In this document: in pieces, positions 38,815-48,843 of the stretch
Layout of the letters: each line of letters opens with the position of its first letter
How positions within the stretch are numbered: the stretch's first letter is position 1
Assembly (NCBI RefSeq): GCF_013387465.1
Contig: NZ_VYGV01000016.1
Span: 540,446 to 604,445 of the forward strand
Direction of reading: 5' to 3'
DNA from: Hydrogenophaga aromaticivorans
GTDB lineage: Bacteria > Pseudomonadota > Gammaproteobacteria > Burkholderiales > Burkholderiaceae_C
DNA: 64,000 nucleotides
Notes under the pieces: generated by a model
Databases searched by the model: none
The model's input: only the letters and a program-made list of their open reading frames with translations
What the model was told of the DNA's origin: nothing
Translations under genes and position numbers: made by a program

Positions 38815-40107
38815 TCAGGCGAAGCTGTCGGCCATCAGGGCGTCGAACCACTCTTCCATTTCTTCGAAGTGCTCGCGGTCCCAGCCGACCGAGGCGGCGG
38901 ACGAATCGGGTGCCGGCACCATGGTCCGGCTCACCGGGTCGTACTGGAACACCGCGGTGAGCCAGGCCGCCTGGGTGGCGGTGATGGTGGAGTAGCAGGC
39001 CGAGTTGGTGACCGGCTGCGGGTCGGGCTGGCCGCCGCCGAAGATGCGCGCCAGCGCATCGGCGCAGACCTTGGCCTCTTGGTTGGCGATGTGGCCGGCC
39101 TTGGGCTGTGTGGTGGCGCTGGAGTCGCCGATCACGTGCACGCGGGGCGCCACCGTGCTGGCGTAGCTGAGCACGTCCACCGGTGCGAAGCGGCGTTCTG
39201 TCGCCGTGGCCAGCCCGGCGCGGCGAACGATGGCGGGAGCCCGTTGTCGACGGATGAGGTTGATCACGTCACCCTGGATCTGCCCGGTGCTGGTGTGCAG
39301 GGTCCTCTGCGCCACGTCGGCAAAGGTGACGTCCACACCCGTGTGGTATTCGATCACCTGGCTGTGCAGGCCGAAGAAGGCGTTGGAGAAGTTGTCCCTG
39401 TGCGCGACGAAGTCCGGGTTGGCGTCGAGCACGATCAGTTTGGCGCGGGGTTTGCGGACCTTCATCCAGTCGGCGATGGTGCAGGCGCGTTCGTACGGCC
39501 CGGGGGGGCAGCGGTACGGTGTCTTGGGAATGGTCAGCACCATGGTGCCGTTGGCGGGCATGGCGGCCATCTGGTTTTTCAGCAGAACAGCCTGTGCCCC
39601 ACCTTGCCAGGCGTGCGGCATGGCGTTGGCGTCGGTCAGGCCGGGCATCGGGTCAAACTCGATGCCAGTGGCCAGCACCACGCGGTCGCCGCTGAGCGTG
39701 CGGCCATCGGCGAGGCGCACGATGGCGGCCACCGGGTCGACTTCGGTCACCGCAGAGGTGATCACGCGAACGCCATAGCGGTCGCGCAAGGCGGTGTATC
39801 CAAAGGTCAGGTCGGCCGACGTGCGGCGTCCGACCAGCAGTTCGTTGCTCAGAATGGGGGAGCGGAAGCTGGCGAAGCGTTCGACCAGCGTGACATCCAC
39901 CGCGTCGCCCCACATGCGCATGTACTTGCAAAAGGTGGTTCCAGCCATGCCACCACCAACCACGATCACCCGGGCCTTGGGGCTGGCGGGCGGGATGGCC
40001 AGCGGGTTGCCGCCGGCATCGGTGGTCTGGGCCTGGGCACGCACCGGGAGGGCCAGATGGCCCAGGCCGGCTGCGGCCAGGGCTTGCAGGAGTTCGCGTC
40101 GGTTCAT
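38815..40107 (-). CDS. fccB: Flavocytochrome c sulfide dehydrogenase, flavoprotein subunit
   Basis: This 430-aa periplasmic FAD protein oxidises sulfide to sulfur or polysulfide and passes electrons to its cytochrome partner. The leader MNRRELLQALAAAGLGHLAL has an Arg pair and looks Tat-type. FAD motif VIVVGGGMAGTTF follows, then the FCSD-specific YRCPPGPYERAC and a late NSACYSTI cysteine, the expected positions of the redox disulfide, and VIGDSSATTQPKAGHIANQEAK. The cytochrome gene lies 10 bases upstream. Confidence 0.94.
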   Translation of the reverse strand: MNRRELLQALAAAGLGHLALPVRAQAQTTDAGGNPLAIPPASPKARVIVVGGGMAGTTFCKYMRMWGDAVDVTLVERFASFRSPILSNELLVGRRTSADLTFGYTALRDRYGVRVITSAVTEVDPVAAIVRLADGRTLSGDRVVLATGIEFDPMPGLTDANAMPHAWQGGAQAVLLKNQMAAMPANGTMVLTIPKTPYRCPPGPYERACTIADWMKVRKPRAKLIVLDANPDFVAHRDNFSNAFFGLHSQVIEYHTGVDVTFADVAQRTLHTSTGQIQGDVINLIRRQRAPAIVRRAGLATATERRFAPVDVLSYASTVAPRVHVIGDSSATTQPKAGHIANQEAKVCADALARIFGGGQPDPQPVTNSACYSTITATQAAWLTAVFQYDPVSRTMVPAPDSSAASVGWDREHFEEMEEWFDALMADSFA

Positions 40108-40117
40108 GGTCGGCTCC

Positions 40118-40441
40118 TCAGCGGGGTTGTTGGGAGAGCCATTGCGCGAGCTGGCGCAACTGGGCATCGGTGTAACCCAGTGCGTGGCGCACCATGATGT
40201 CGCGGCCCCGCTCGCGGGCGCCCTCGGCGCGCATCTCGCGCAGTTCGTCGTAGATCTCGTCGGCGCTTTCACCGGCGAGCCGTTCGAACCCCGGCCCCCG
40301 GCCGTTGGTGCCGTGGCACTGGAAGCAGTTCGAGGCCAGCAGTCGGCCCGGCGGGCTGACGGCGGTTTGCGCCAGGGTGGACAGGGGTGCGCTGAGCGCC
40401 AGCGCAAGCAGCAGGCCGTGCGGTCGGGGATGTCGGGACAT
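40118..40441 (-). CDS. fccA: Cytochrome c subunit of flavocytochrome c sulfide dehydrogenase
   Basis: This 107-aa single-haem c-type cytochrome has a Sec signal peptide (LLLALALSAPLSTLAQ), haem motif CFQCH at 39-43 and a likely distal Met83. Placed directly upstream of fccB, it is the electron acceptor subunit. It is one-haem rather than the two-haem FccA of Allochromatium, more like SoxE-type partners. MSRHPRPH at 40441 is the best start. Confidence 0.9.
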   Translation of the reverse strand: MSRHPRPHGLLLALALSAPLSTLAQTAVSPPGRLLASNCFQCHGTNGRGPGFERLAGESADEIYDELREMRAEGARERGRDIMVRHALGYTDAQLRQLAQWLSQQPR

Positions 40442-40515
40442 GTCGGGCTTTCTTTGAGCGCAGACGGTGGGCCTGCTGGTTGCAGAAGATAGGCCGATGC
40501 CCCTTTTATGGTTGT

Positions 40516-40636
40516 GGGTATCTGTAAGCAATTGCAGGCCGATACCCCCGGTGGTTCAAGCGCCCACACCATGCACCGGGAGCAAAACCGGAACACGTAT
40601 CCATGGGTAACCGTTACAGATGCGTTCAATACCCCC
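40516..40636. promoter_or_regulatory. ATACCCCC / GGGTAT motif cluster upstream of fccAB
   Basis: GGGTATC (40516-40522) and GATACCC (40541-40547) form a 7-bp dyad, and the octamer ATACCCCC occurs at 40542 and again at 40629. ATACCCC-type half-sites are common in operators of CsoR/FrmR-family repressors. A role in fccAB control is inferred only. Confidence 0.35.
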
Positions 40637-40649
40637 ACGGGCACCGGCA

Positions 40650-43600
40650 TCAACCCTGCGGCAGTTCGAGGTGGAACGTGGTGCCCTGGCCCGGTGTGCT
40701 GTGGGCCCAGATGCGCCCGCCCATGCGTTCGACGGCCTTGTGGGCCATGGCCAGACCGATCCCCGTGCCCGGAATCTGGTCCTGCCGGTGCAGCCGCTGG
40801 AACATGCCGAAGACACGATCGTGGTGCTTCATGTCAAAGCCCATGCCGCGGTCGGTCACCTGCAGGTGGACGGCACCATCCTGCTCGTGGGCTTCGATGC
40901 GGATCTCCGGCGCCCTGTCGGCGGGCGTGAACTTCAGGGCGTTGTCCACCAGGTTGCGCAGGACCATGGCCAGCCCATTGGGATCGGCCAGCACTTGCAG
41001 GTGATCGGGCACCGCGACCTGCAGCTGGCCGTGCCGCTCGTTCAGACTGTCCTGGAAGGGCAGGACCACCTCTTGCACCAGCTCCGCCAGCACCACGGGT
41101 TCGACCTGTTCGGTCATCTGTTCCAGACGGGCGTAGGCCAGCAGGTCGCTGATGAGTTGCGACATGTGCAGGGTGGCCCGCTGGATGCGCTGCAGGTACT
41201 CGCGGCCCTGGTTGTCGAGCTGGGTGCCGTGTTCTTCCAGCAGCAGGGTGCTGAAACCCTCGATGCCGCGCAGCGGGGTGCGCAGGTCGTGCGAGGCGGA
41301 GTAGGTGAAGGATTCGAGCTCGCGGTTGACCGCCTGCAGGCGCTTGACACTGGCCTCCAGCTGGCCGGTGCGCTCGGTCACTTTCTGCTCCAGTTGCCCG
41401 GTCAGCTCGCGTATCCGGGCCTCGGCGCCGGCGCGAAGCTTGAGGTTGACCAGCATTTGCGCGAACAGTTTGAGCAGGGCGATTTCTTCGTCGTCGTAGC
41501 GGTGCTGGAGGCGCACCGAATCCAGACCCACATAGCCCAGGCAGGCATCCGGACCCATCAAGGGCAGGGTGATGAGGCTGCGGATGCCCTGGGCTTGCAG
41601 CACCGCCTTCAAGGCGCCCTCGGGCATGGTGTCGACGTCGGGCACGTGGATCACGTCGCCGCGCTGGTGCGTGGCCACCCAGTCCGGGTCCCCGTCCAGC
41701 GGCAGGTTCTGCAGGTGGGCTCGCCCGGACGCGATGCCTTCGGCACACCACTCGTGGGAGTTCGAACGGGTTCGGGCGGCCCAGTCGTAGTCGAACAGGT
41801 AGGCCCGGTCGGCCGAAACGAATCGGCCCATGTCGCCCAGTGCCTCGTGGATGGCGGCGTCCATCTGCGGCACCGGCAGGTTGATGAACCGGCTGGCCAG
41901 GCCGAACAGCAGCACCACGAAATGGTTCAGGCGCTCGCGCTCGTTTTCGAGCCGCTTCTGATCGGAGATGTCGCGCACGATCGCCATCAACTGTTCGCTG
42001 CCGGGCAGGCGCGCCAGCCGGGCCTCGAAATGGTGCGGACCATCGGGCAGAGGCAGCATGTATTCGTGGCGCACGAGCTGGCCGGACCGGGTCTCCATCG
42101 CCTTCTTCATGAACGGGGTCACGAATTCGGGCGGCATGACTTCGTGCACGCGCTTGCCGACGAACTGATCGGGTGGGGCGTAGAGCAGGCTTTCCGCGCT
42201 GGCCAGGTGCTCGATGATGGTGCCTTCGTCGTCCAGGAGGAAGAACAGGTCGGGCAACACATCGAAGATTTTTTCCAGCAGCTGCCGCTGGTGCAGGGCG
42301 GTCTGCTCGGCCGCCTTGAGATCGGTCAGGTCCACGCAGCTGCCGATGTAGCCGAGGAAGTGGCCATCGGCATCGTGCCGGGGAATGCCCTGGTCGAGCA
42401 TCCAGCGGTAGCTGCCGTCGTGGCGGAGCAGGCGGAATTCGGTGGAAAAGGGTTGGCGCGATTCGAAGGCGCGGTCGTAGGTGTCCTGGCAACGCGCCTG
42501 GTCGTCGGGGTGCAGGCTGCCGGTCCAGTTGTCATCCAGTTCCTCTTCCAGGCGGTGACCCGTGAACTCCAGCCAGCGCTGGTTGACCCAGTCGCAGCGC
42601 ATGTTCTGGTCACTGGTCCAGAAGAGTGCCGGTGACGCGTTGGCCACAGTGTCCAGCCGGTGCAGGGTCTGGCGCTGGGCTTCCTCCAGCGAGCGGCGCT
42701 CGGTGACTTCGAACGCGGTGCCCGCCATGTAGGTGGCCTCGCCGCTTTCGTTCCAGGACGCCTGCCCCTGTGTTTCAAACCAGCGGTAGGCGCCGCAGGC
42801 ATCGAGCAACCGGAAGGTTTCGGCAAAGGGTTGGTGCTCGCGCAGGTGCCGGATCAGCGCCTCGCGCATGGGACCCTTGTCGTCCGGGTGCAGCCGGTCG
42901 GTGAAAACCTGCAGGGCGCGATCCGGCGGCGGGGGCTTCAATCCCAGGCGATTCCAGATCGCTATCGGCACATCCAGCACCCGGGTCAGCGCGTTCCAGT
43001 CCCACACGTGGCCGGAAGCGGCCGCGAGCCGGAAGCGCTGCTCGCTGTCGGACAGGGCGCGCAGCGAACGGCTCAGCCGGGTGCTGCCATAGCCCATGGC
43101 CAGCGTCAGCAGCGCACAGGCGCCCAGCAGGTATGGCAGCTGGCCATACCAGCTGGCCAGCACGGTGGTGGTCGGGATGCCGTAGACGATGACCAGCTGT
43201 TCGGCGCCGTTGTTCAGCTGCTGGAACGCGACCCGGCGTGCAACGCCATCGAGCTGTCCGACGGTGTCGAAAACGCCGTGTCTGTTGCGCGCGAGCAATT
43301 GCGCCAGGGCCGGGTCGACGGCTTGTCCCAGGTGGTCTTCGACATACGGCGCGCGCGCCAGCACGGTGGCGCCGCCATCGGGCTCCAGGCGGAACAGGGC
43401 CACGCCGCCGCCGTTGGGCGCGCGTTCGGCCTCCAGCCGGCTGAGCAGGGGGGTGAAGGCGATGTCGGCGCCGTAGGCGGTGATGCCGTGGCCGTTGGGC
43501 GCCGCTTTCCAGATCAGCGGGATCACGCGGTTGTGCGGGGGGCCCTGGGTGAGGCCCACATGCCACCGGTCCGGGGGGAGCGACGTGACGTCGTGCTGTA

Positions 43601-44075
43601 TCGGCGGCATGGCCCTGGGTGACGGGTTCGAGCCGAAGGCCACCAGGTCGTTGGCGTGACCGTCCCGGTCCAGCGCATGCAGCTCAAACGGCAGCGGCAG
43701 GGTGGAGAGCAGGGCGGCGCGGTCGGCTGCCGCCTCGCCCAGCCAGGCGTCCGGGGGGCCGTCCGGTGCACGCAACCGCAGCCGGGTCTCGGCCTGTTCG
43801 ATGGCCTTGCGGGCCACGGCCAGGGACTGCTCGACATCTTTGACCAGCCGGGTGACCCGGCGGGTCGCCACGTCACCCGCTTCGTCCAGCGTGCGCTGGC
43901 GTTCCTTCCAGGCAAAGGCGATGGTGCCCACCAGCAGCAGAACGATGGTCGACGCGGTCAGCCAGTGCAGGAGCTGCCGCTCGGAAGCTGGCCCGGTTTC
44001 CGCCGGTGGAGCAGGTGTGCGCCCGGCAGGGGACGGCGGTGCGGAGGGCGGCTGGGAACCCGTGAAGGTTGGCAT
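40650..44075 (-). CDS. Multi-domain PAS/GAF sensor histidine kinase
   Basis: This is a large 1141-aa membrane kinase. An N-terminal helix ([18 protein letters not shown]), a ~270-residue extracytoplasmic sensor region and a second helix ([17 protein letters not shown]) come first. Three PAS domains follow, with PAC-like ends at [22 protein letters not shown] and [11 protein letters not shown], then a GAF domain (about 715-880) and a coiled coil. The HisKA box is [20 protein letters not shown]. The ATPase has [16 protein letters not shown] and PGTGIGLAM boxes and the [17 protein letters not shown] end typical of phytochrome-like kinases. The signal and partner regulator are unknown. Confidence 0.9.
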   Translation of the reverse strand: MPTFTGSQPPSAPPSPAGRTPAPPAETGPASERQLLHWLTASTIVLLLVGTIAFAWKERQRTLDEAGDVATRRVTRLVKDVEQSLAVARKAIEQAETRLRLRAPDGPPDAWLGEAAADRAALLSTLPLPFELHALDRDGHANDLVAFGSNPSPRAMPPIQHDVTSLPPDRWHVGLTQGPPHNRVIPLIWKAAPNGHGITAYGADIAFTPLLSRLEAERAPNGGGVALFRLEPDGGATVLARAPYVEDHLGQAVDPALAQLLARNRHGVFDTVGQLDGVARRVAFQQLNNGAEQLVIVYGIPTTTVLASWYGQLPYLLGACALLTLAMGYGSTRLSRSLRALSDSEQRFRLAAASGHVWDWNALTRVLDVPIAIWNRLGLKPPPPDRALQVFTDRLHPDDKGPMREALIRHLREHQPFAETFRLLDACGAYRWFETQGQASWNESGEATYMAGTAFEVTERRSLEEAQRQTLHRLDTVANASPALFWTSDQNMRCDWVNQRWLEFTGHRLEEELDDNWTGSLHPDDQARCQDTYDRAFESRQPFSTEFRLLRHDGSYRWMLDQGIPRHDADGHFLGYIGSCVDLTDLKAAEQTALHQRQLLEKIFDVLPDLFFLLDDEGTIIEHLASAESLLYAPPDQFVGKRVHEVMPPEFVTPFMKKAMETRSGQLVRHEYMLPLPDGPHHFEARLARLPGSEQLMAIVRDISDQKRLENERERLNHFVVLLFGLASRFINLPVPQMDAAIHEALGDMGRFVSADRAYLFDYDWAARTRSNSHEWCAEGIASGRAHLQNLPLDGDPDWVATHQRGDVIHVPDVDTMPEGALKAVLQAQGIRSLITLPLMGPDACLGYVGLDSVRLQHRYDDEEIALLKLFAQMLVNLKLRAGAEARIRELTGQLEQKVTERTGQLEASVKRLQAVNRELESFTYSASHDLRTPLRGIEGFSTLLLEEHGTQLDNQGREYLQRIQRATLHMSQLISDLLAYARLEQMTEQVEPVVLAELVQEVVLPFQDSLNERHGQLQVAVPDHLQVLADPNGLAMVLRNLVDNALKFTPADRAPEIRIEAHEQDGAVHLQVTDRGMGFDMKHHDRVFGMFQRLHRQDQIPGTGIGLAMAHKAVERMGGRIWAHSTPGQGTTFHLELPQG

Positions 44076-44184
44076 GTGGTGGGGTCGCGTGGCGCTGGAT
44101 TCAGTCTAGCAGGACCGACCGGCACGCCGACCCCCTTCACCGTGGCGCACGCATCCCGGCCACAGCCCCACAGACCCCTGGGAT

Positions 44185-47100
44185 CTACATGTTGCGCCGG
44201 TACTGGCCACCGACCTCGAACAGCGCGTGGGTGATCTGGCCCAGCGAGCACACGCGCACCGCGTCCATCAGCACCTCGAACACATTCTTGTTCTCGATCA
44301 CCGCCTGCTTCAGCCGCGCGAGCTGGGCCGGCGCTTCGGCCGCGTGGCGGTCGTGGAAGTCGAGCAGACGCTGCAGCTGCGACTGTTTTTCTTCGTCGGT
44401 CGATCGCGCCAGTTCGATGCTCTCGGGCGTCTGGTCGCCCTGCGGGTTGCGGAAGGTGTTGACGCCGATGATGGGGTACTCGCCGGTGTGCTTGAGCATC
44501 TCGTAGTGCATGCTCTCTTCCTGGATCTTGCTGCGCTGGTAGCCGGTCTCCATGGCACCGAGCACGCCGCCGCGTTCGGCGATCTTCTCGAATTCGCTCA
44601 GCACGGCCTCCTCGACCAGCTCGGTCAGCTCGTCGATGATGAAGGCACCCTGGTTGGGGTTCTCGTTCTTCGCCAGACCCCACTCGCGGTTGATGATGAG
44701 CTGGATCGCCATCGCGCGGCGCACCGATTCTTCAGTGGGTGTGGTGATGGCCTCGTCGAACGCGTTGGTGTGCAGCGAGTTGCAGTTGTCGTAGATCGCG
44801 ATCAGTGCCTGCAGCGTGGTGCGGATGTCGTTGAACTGGATTTCCTGCGCGTGCAGGCTGCGGCCGCTGGTCTGCACGTGGTACTTTAGTTTCTGGCTGC
44901 GCTCGTTGGCGCCGTAACGTTCCTTCATCGCCACCGCCCAAATGCGGCGTGCGACGCGGCCCAGCACGGTGTACTCCGGGTCCATGCCGTTGCTGAAGAA
45001 GAAGCTCAGGTTGGGCGCGAAGTCGTCGATGTGCATGCCACGCGCCAGGTAGGCTTCGACGAAGGTGAAGCCGTTGGACAGCGTGAACGCCAGCTGGCTG
45101 AGCGGGTTGGCGCCGGCTTCAGCGATGTGGTACCCGCTGATCGACACCGAGTAGAAGTTGCGCACGTCGTGGTGCACGAAGTACTCGGCGATGTCGCCCA
45201 TGACCTTGAGCGAGAACTCGGTGCTGAAGATGCAGGTGTTCTGGCCCTGGTCTTCCTTCAGGATGTCGGCCTGCACCGTGCCGCGCACGTTGGCCAGCGT
45301 CCAGGCGCGGATCTTCTGGGTTTCGTCGTCGGTGGGATCGCGACCGTTGTCGGTGCGGAACTTGTGCAGGCTCTGGTCGATGGCGGTGTTCATGAACATC
45401 GCCAGGATGCTGGGTGCCGGCCCGTTGATGGTCATGGAGACCGAAGTGGCCGGGTGGCAGAGATCGAAGCCGCCGTAGAGCACCTTCATGTCGTCCAGCG
45501 TGGCGATGCTCACGCCCGAGTTGCCGACTTTGCCGTAGATGTCGGGGCGCGGATCGGGGTCGTTGCCGTACAGCGTGACCGAGTCGAAGGCGGTGGACAG
45601 GCGCTTGGCGGGCATGCCTTCGGACAGCAGCTTGAAGCGGCGGTTGGTGCGGAAGGCATCGCCCTCGCCCGCGAACATGCGGGTCGGGTCTTCCCCTTCG
45701 CGCTTGAAGGCGAAGGTGCCGGCGGTGAAGGGGAAGCTGCCCGGCACGTTGTCGAGCATCAGCCACTTGAGGATCTCGCCGTGGTCTTCGTATTGCGGCA
45801 GGGCCACCTTGCGGATGGTGGTGCCCGAGAGGCTCTTGGTGGTGAGCGCGGTGCGGATTTCCTTGTCGCGGATCTTCACCACGTATTCGTCGCCGGCGTA
45901 GGCCTTCTGCATGTCGGGCCACTGGGTGAGCAGCTTGCGCGCAGCCGGTTCCTGCTGCAGCTCGCGCGCCTGGGCGAGGTCGATGGCGGCTTCGGCGGCT
46001 TTGGGGCGGTTGGGCTTGTCCACGGTCAGCATGGACGCTGCGGCCCGCAGCTGCTGGATCTCGCGTGCGATCCGGGCCTGCTCGCGGGCCTTTTTCTTGT
46101 AGCCGCGCACCGTGTCGCTGATCTCGGCCAGGTAGCGCGTGCGCGCGGGCGGCACGATGGGCGTCTGGTTGGTGCTGTGGCGCACGTGGACCCGGGGCAG
46201 GATGCCTTCCGTCATCGGCAGACCGAGTTCGGTCAGGCGCGCCTTGAGCGCCTGGTAGAGCGCGGTCACGCCGTCGTCGTTGAAGCGCGCGGCCATGGTG
46301 CCGAACACTGGCATCTGGTCGGGCATGACGGTGAAGGCCTCGCGGTTGCGCTGCACCTGCTTGGCGACGTCCCGCAGCGCGTCGGCCGCGCCCTTGCGGT
46401 CGAACTTGTTGATCGCCACGAACTCGGCGAAGTCCAGCATGTCGATTTTTTCCAGCTGGCTGGCGGCGCCGAACTCGGGGGTCATCACGTACATGGGCAC
46501 GTCCACGTGCGGCACGATGGCGGCGTCGCCCTGGCCGATCCCTGAGGTCTCGACCACGATCAGGTCGAAGCCCGCCACCTTGCAGGCCGCCACCACGTCG
46601 GGCAGGGCGGCGCTGATCTCGCTGCTGGTGTCGCGCGTGGCCAGGCTGCGCATGTAGACGCGCTGGCCTTTCTGCCACGGGCCGATGGCGTTCATGCGGA
46701 TGCGGTCGCCCAGCAGCGCGCCGCCGCTCTTGCGGCGCGAGGGGTCGATGGAGATCACGGCGATGCGCAGCGCGTCGTCCTGGTCGAGCCGAAAGCGGCG
46801 GATGAGCTCGTCGGTGAGGCTGGACTTGCCCGCGCCGCCGGTGCCGGTGATGCCGAGCACGGGCACTTGACGGCCTGCCGCGTCCTTGCGTACGGCCTCG
46901 ACCAGGGGCGCGTCCGCCTTGTCGTTCTCCAGCGCCGTGATCAGCTGCGCCAGCGCGCGCCAGTTCATTTCGTGGTGGCCCTGGATGGCTTCGAGGGCCT
47001 TGGGTGCGTAGCCGCTGATGTCCTGGTCGCAACGCATGACCATCTCGCCGATCATGCCCTGCAGGCCCATGCGCTGGCCGTCTTCCGGGCTGTAGATGCG

Positions 47101-47478
47101 GCCCACGCCGTAGCTGTGCAGCTCGCGGATTTCGGCCGGCACGATCACGCCGCCGCCGCCACCGAACACCTGGATGTGCTCGCCGCCGCGTTGCTTGAGC
47201 AGGTCCACCATGTACTTGAAATATTCGACGTGACCGCCCTGGTAGGAACTGATGGCGATGCCCTGCGCGTCTTCCTGCAGCGCGGCGGTGACCACCTCGT
47301 CGACCGAGCGGTTGTGCCCGAGGTGGATCACCTCGGTGCCCATGCCCTGCAGGATGCGGCGCATGATGTTGATGGCGGCGTCGTGGCCGTCAAACAGGCT
47401 GGCGGCGGTGACGAAGCGCACCTTGTTGGTGGGGCGGTAGCTGGCCAGGGCCTTGAAGTCGGCGGAAAGGTCTGTCAT
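44185..47478 (-). CDS. icmF: Fused isobutyryl-CoA mutase IcmF (B12-binding, G-protein chaperone, mutase)
   Basis: This 1097-aa protein fuses a cobalamin-binding domain (DGHDAAIN, His32 as lower axial Co ligand), a MeaB-like GTPase chaperone (P-loop GTGGAGKSS at 212-220, switch region [11 protein letters not shown]) and the mutase barrel. Phe602 (RMFAG) and a Gln in [10 protein letters not shown] (746) occupy the positions that are Tyr and Arg in methylmalonyl-CoA mutase, so the preferred reaction is isobutyryl-CoA to n-butyryl-CoA. The chaperone domain loads and protects the B12 cofactor. It lies downstream of ppk2 with a MITE-like element between them. Confidence 0.95.
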   Translation of the reverse strand: MTDLSADFKALASYRPTNKVRFVTAASLFDGHDAAINIMRRILQGMGTEVIHLGHNRSVDEVVTAALQEDAQGIAISSYQGGHVEYFKYMVDLLKQRGGEHIQVFGGGGGVIVPAEIRELHSYGVGRIYSPEDGQRMGLQGMIGEMVMRCDQDISGYAPKALEAIQGHHEMNWRALAQLITALENDKADAPLVEAVRKDAAGRQVPVLGITGTGGAGKSSLTDELIRRFRLDQDDALRIAVISIDPSRRKSGGALLGDRIRMNAIGPWQKGQRVYMRSLATRDTSSEISAALPDVVAACKVAGFDLIVVETSGIGQGDAAIVPHVDVPMYVMTPEFGAASQLEKIDMLDFAEFVAINKFDRKGAADALRDVAKQVQRNREAFTVMPDQMPVFGTMAARFNDDGVTALYQALKARLTELGLPMTEGILPRVHVRHSTNQTPIVPPARTRYLAEISDTVRGYKKKAREQARIAREIQQLRAAASMLTVDKPNRPKAAEAAIDLAQARELQQEPAARKLLTQWPDMQKAYAGDEYVVKIRDKEIRTALTTKSLSGTTIRKVALPQYEDHGEILKWLMLDNVPGSFPFTAGTFAFKREGEDPTRMFAGEGDAFRTNRRFKLLSEGMPAKRLSTAFDSVTLYGNDPDPRPDIYGKVGNSGVSIATLDDMKVLYGGFDLCHPATSVSMTINGPAPSILAMFMNTAIDQSLHKFRTDNGRDPTDDETQKIRAWTLANVRGTVQADILKEDQGQNTCIFSTEFSLKVMGDIAEYFVHHDVRNFYSVSISGYHIAEAGANPLSQLAFTLSNGFTFVEAYLARGMHIDDFAPNLSFFFSNGMDPEYTVLGRVARRIWAVAMKERYGANERSQKLKYHVQTSGRSLHAQEIQFNDIRTTLQALIAIYDNCNSLHTNAFDEAITTPTEESVRRAMAIQLIINREWGLAKNENPNQGAFIIDELTELVEEAVLSEFEKIAERGGVLGAMETGYQRSKIQEESMHYEMLKHTGEYPIIGVNTFRNPQGDQTPESIELARSTDEEKQSQLQRLLDFHDRHAAEAPAQLARLKQAVIENKNVFEVLMDAVRVCSLGQITHALFEVGGQYRRNM

Positions 47479-47501
47479 GGTCTTGTCTCTCGGGCGGGTC
47501 T

Positions 47502-47769
47502 AGGGCCTGTTCACACTATCTTTCCAAGTGCGAATGGGTTGGAAACAGCGCCAATCTAGGCGCAGGACGACGGCCAGACTGGATGTCTGGCCTAGGAGTG
47601 CAACGACGAGTGGCGCTGTTTCCAGCCCATTCCCTTCGGGTTGCGGCCAAAAGGGCCATGCGCGGCGTTGCGAAGCCTTGCCGGGGGGCGACCCCGGCTG
47701 CATTTCGCGCCTTGCGCATGGCCTTTTTGATCCGCAACGCATCTTGGAAAAATAGTGTGAACAGGCCCT
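47502..47769. mobile_element. MITE-like element, 268 bp, 27-bp terminal inverted repeats
   Basis: The ends are inverted copies differing at one position, beginning AGGGCCTGTTCACACTAT and running to TTTCCAAG. Inside are a 20-bp inverted repeat (ATGGGTTGGAAACAGCGCCA, 47534-47553, against 47611-47630) enclosing GGCCAGAC/GTCTGGCC, and a second stem around GGGCCATGCGC / GCGCATGGCC. No protein is encoded. Target duplication is not obvious. It fills the whole icmF-ppk2 gap. Confidence 0.75.
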
Positions 47770-47778
47770 GGTGGGTCG

Positions 47779-48678
47779 TTATTCGATGCGCAGGCCCTTG
47801 AGGGCCGTGTCTTCGGGCGGAAAGCGCAGGTTCAGCGCCTTGAGCGTGTCGCGCACCAGGGTGGCGATCATCAGGTTGCGGTGGGTCTTGGAATTGGCGG
47901 GCACCACGGTCCAGGGCGCCCAGGGCGTGCTGGTGGCACCGAGCAGGTCTTCGTAGGCGCGCTGGTAGTCGGGCCATTGCTTGCGCACATCCAGGTCCCC
48001 GAGGCTGAATTTCCAGTGCTTGTCCGGGTCGTCGACGCGCTCCTGCAGGCGCTCGCGCTGCTCGTCGAAACCGATGTGCAGCATGCACTTGAGGATCACG
48101 GTGCCGGTTTCGGCGAGCAGGCGTTCGAAGTCGTTGATGTGGGCATAACGCTGGCGCGTCTGCTCGGGCGTGATCCACTGGTTGACCACCGGCACCAGCA
48201 CGTCTTCGTAGTGGCTGCGGTTGAAGACCGTGATGTGCCCGGCGGCCGGCACCTGCTGGTGGATGCGCCAGAGGTAGTCGTGCGCTCGCTCGGGCTCGGT
48301 GGGCGCTTTCCAGCCCACGGTGTGCACGCCCAACGGGCTGGTCTGGCTGAACACGCCGCGCACGGTGCCGTCCTTGCCCGAGGTGTCCGTGCCCTGCAGG
48401 ACCACCAGCAGCTTGTGGCGGCCGTCGGCGTAGAACAGGTTCTGCAACCGGTCGATTTCCTGGGCCAGAGACAGCAGCACGGCCTGGTCGGCGTTTTTGT
48501 TGCCGACGGAAAAAGGTTTGGCGCCCGGGTTGAACGAGGCCAGCGAGGGGCCCTTGCCGTTCTTCCCGTTTTTGCCATTGCCCGCCGGCTCGATCTGCCA
48601 GGCTTGCCAGGGACTGCCCTTGGCGGCTCGGACCGCTGCGGCCGGGAAGGGCAGTGAAACGTCGCTCGGGCTGGGCAT
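47779..48678 (-). CDS. ppk2: Polyphosphate kinase 2 family (PPK2)
   Basis: This 299-aa enzyme transfers phosphate from polyphosphate to nucleotides. The Walker A-like loop VVLQGTDTSGKDGTVRGVF, the lid region PTEPERAHDYLWRIHQQVPAAGHITVFNRSHYEDVLVPVV and the FERLLAETGTVILKCMLHIGFDEQRERLQERVDDPDKHWKF stretch are characteristic, and the sequence looks like a class III (AMP/ADP-using) type. GGAG five bases before ATG 48678 decides the start. A strong palindrome lies about 64 bases upstream. Confidence 0.93.
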   Translation of the reverse strand: MPSPSDVSLPFPAAAVRAAKGSPWQAWQIEPAGNGKNGKNGKGPSLASFNPGAKPFSVGNKNADQAVLLSLAQEIDRLQNLFYADGRHKLLVVLQGTDTSGKDGTVRGVFSQTSPLGVHTVGWKAPTEPERAHDYLWRIHQQVPAAGHITVFNRSHYEDVLVPVVNQWITPEQTRQRYAHINDFERLLAETGTVILKCMLHIGFDEQRERLQERVDDPDKHWKFSLGDLDVRKQWPDYQRAYEDLLGATSTPWAPWTVVPANSKTHRNLMIATLVRDTLKALNLRFPPEDTALKGLRIE

Positions 48679-48741
48679 GGTGTCTCCGGGAGTTGGGCAG
48701 GCAGGGTGCATCAGTGACGACCCGGCGTCAACCCGTTAGAG

Positions 48742-48762
48742 TTGACGTTTACGTAAACGTAA
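48742..48762. promoter_or_regulatory. Perfect 16-bp palindrome ACGTTTACGTAAACGT upstream of ppk2
   Basis: The palindrome core is 48745-48760, flanked by TTG and AA. It resembles the operators of MerR-family LiuR-type regulators that control branched-chain amino-acid and acyl-CoA catabolism in proteobacteria. The assignment is from memory of the motif style. Control of ppk2, and through it icmF, is possible. Confidence 0.5.
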
Positions 48763-48792
48763 TGTTAACCCGATTTGCCCGGAAACGGTGCG

Positions 48793-48826
48793 CCTGACGC
48801 CCAGCCTGTCGAGGCTGGGCGTCAGG
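48793..48826 (-). terminator. Strong hairpin after the TRAP transporter operon
   Basis: A perfect 15-bp stem (CCTGACGCCCAGCCT / AGGCTGGGCGTCAGG) with GTCG loop starts 17 bases after the dctM stop. There is no U-tract, so it may act through RNA stability or with Rho. Confidence 0.65.
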
Positions 48827-48843
48827 GTGCGCAGACGATGGTC

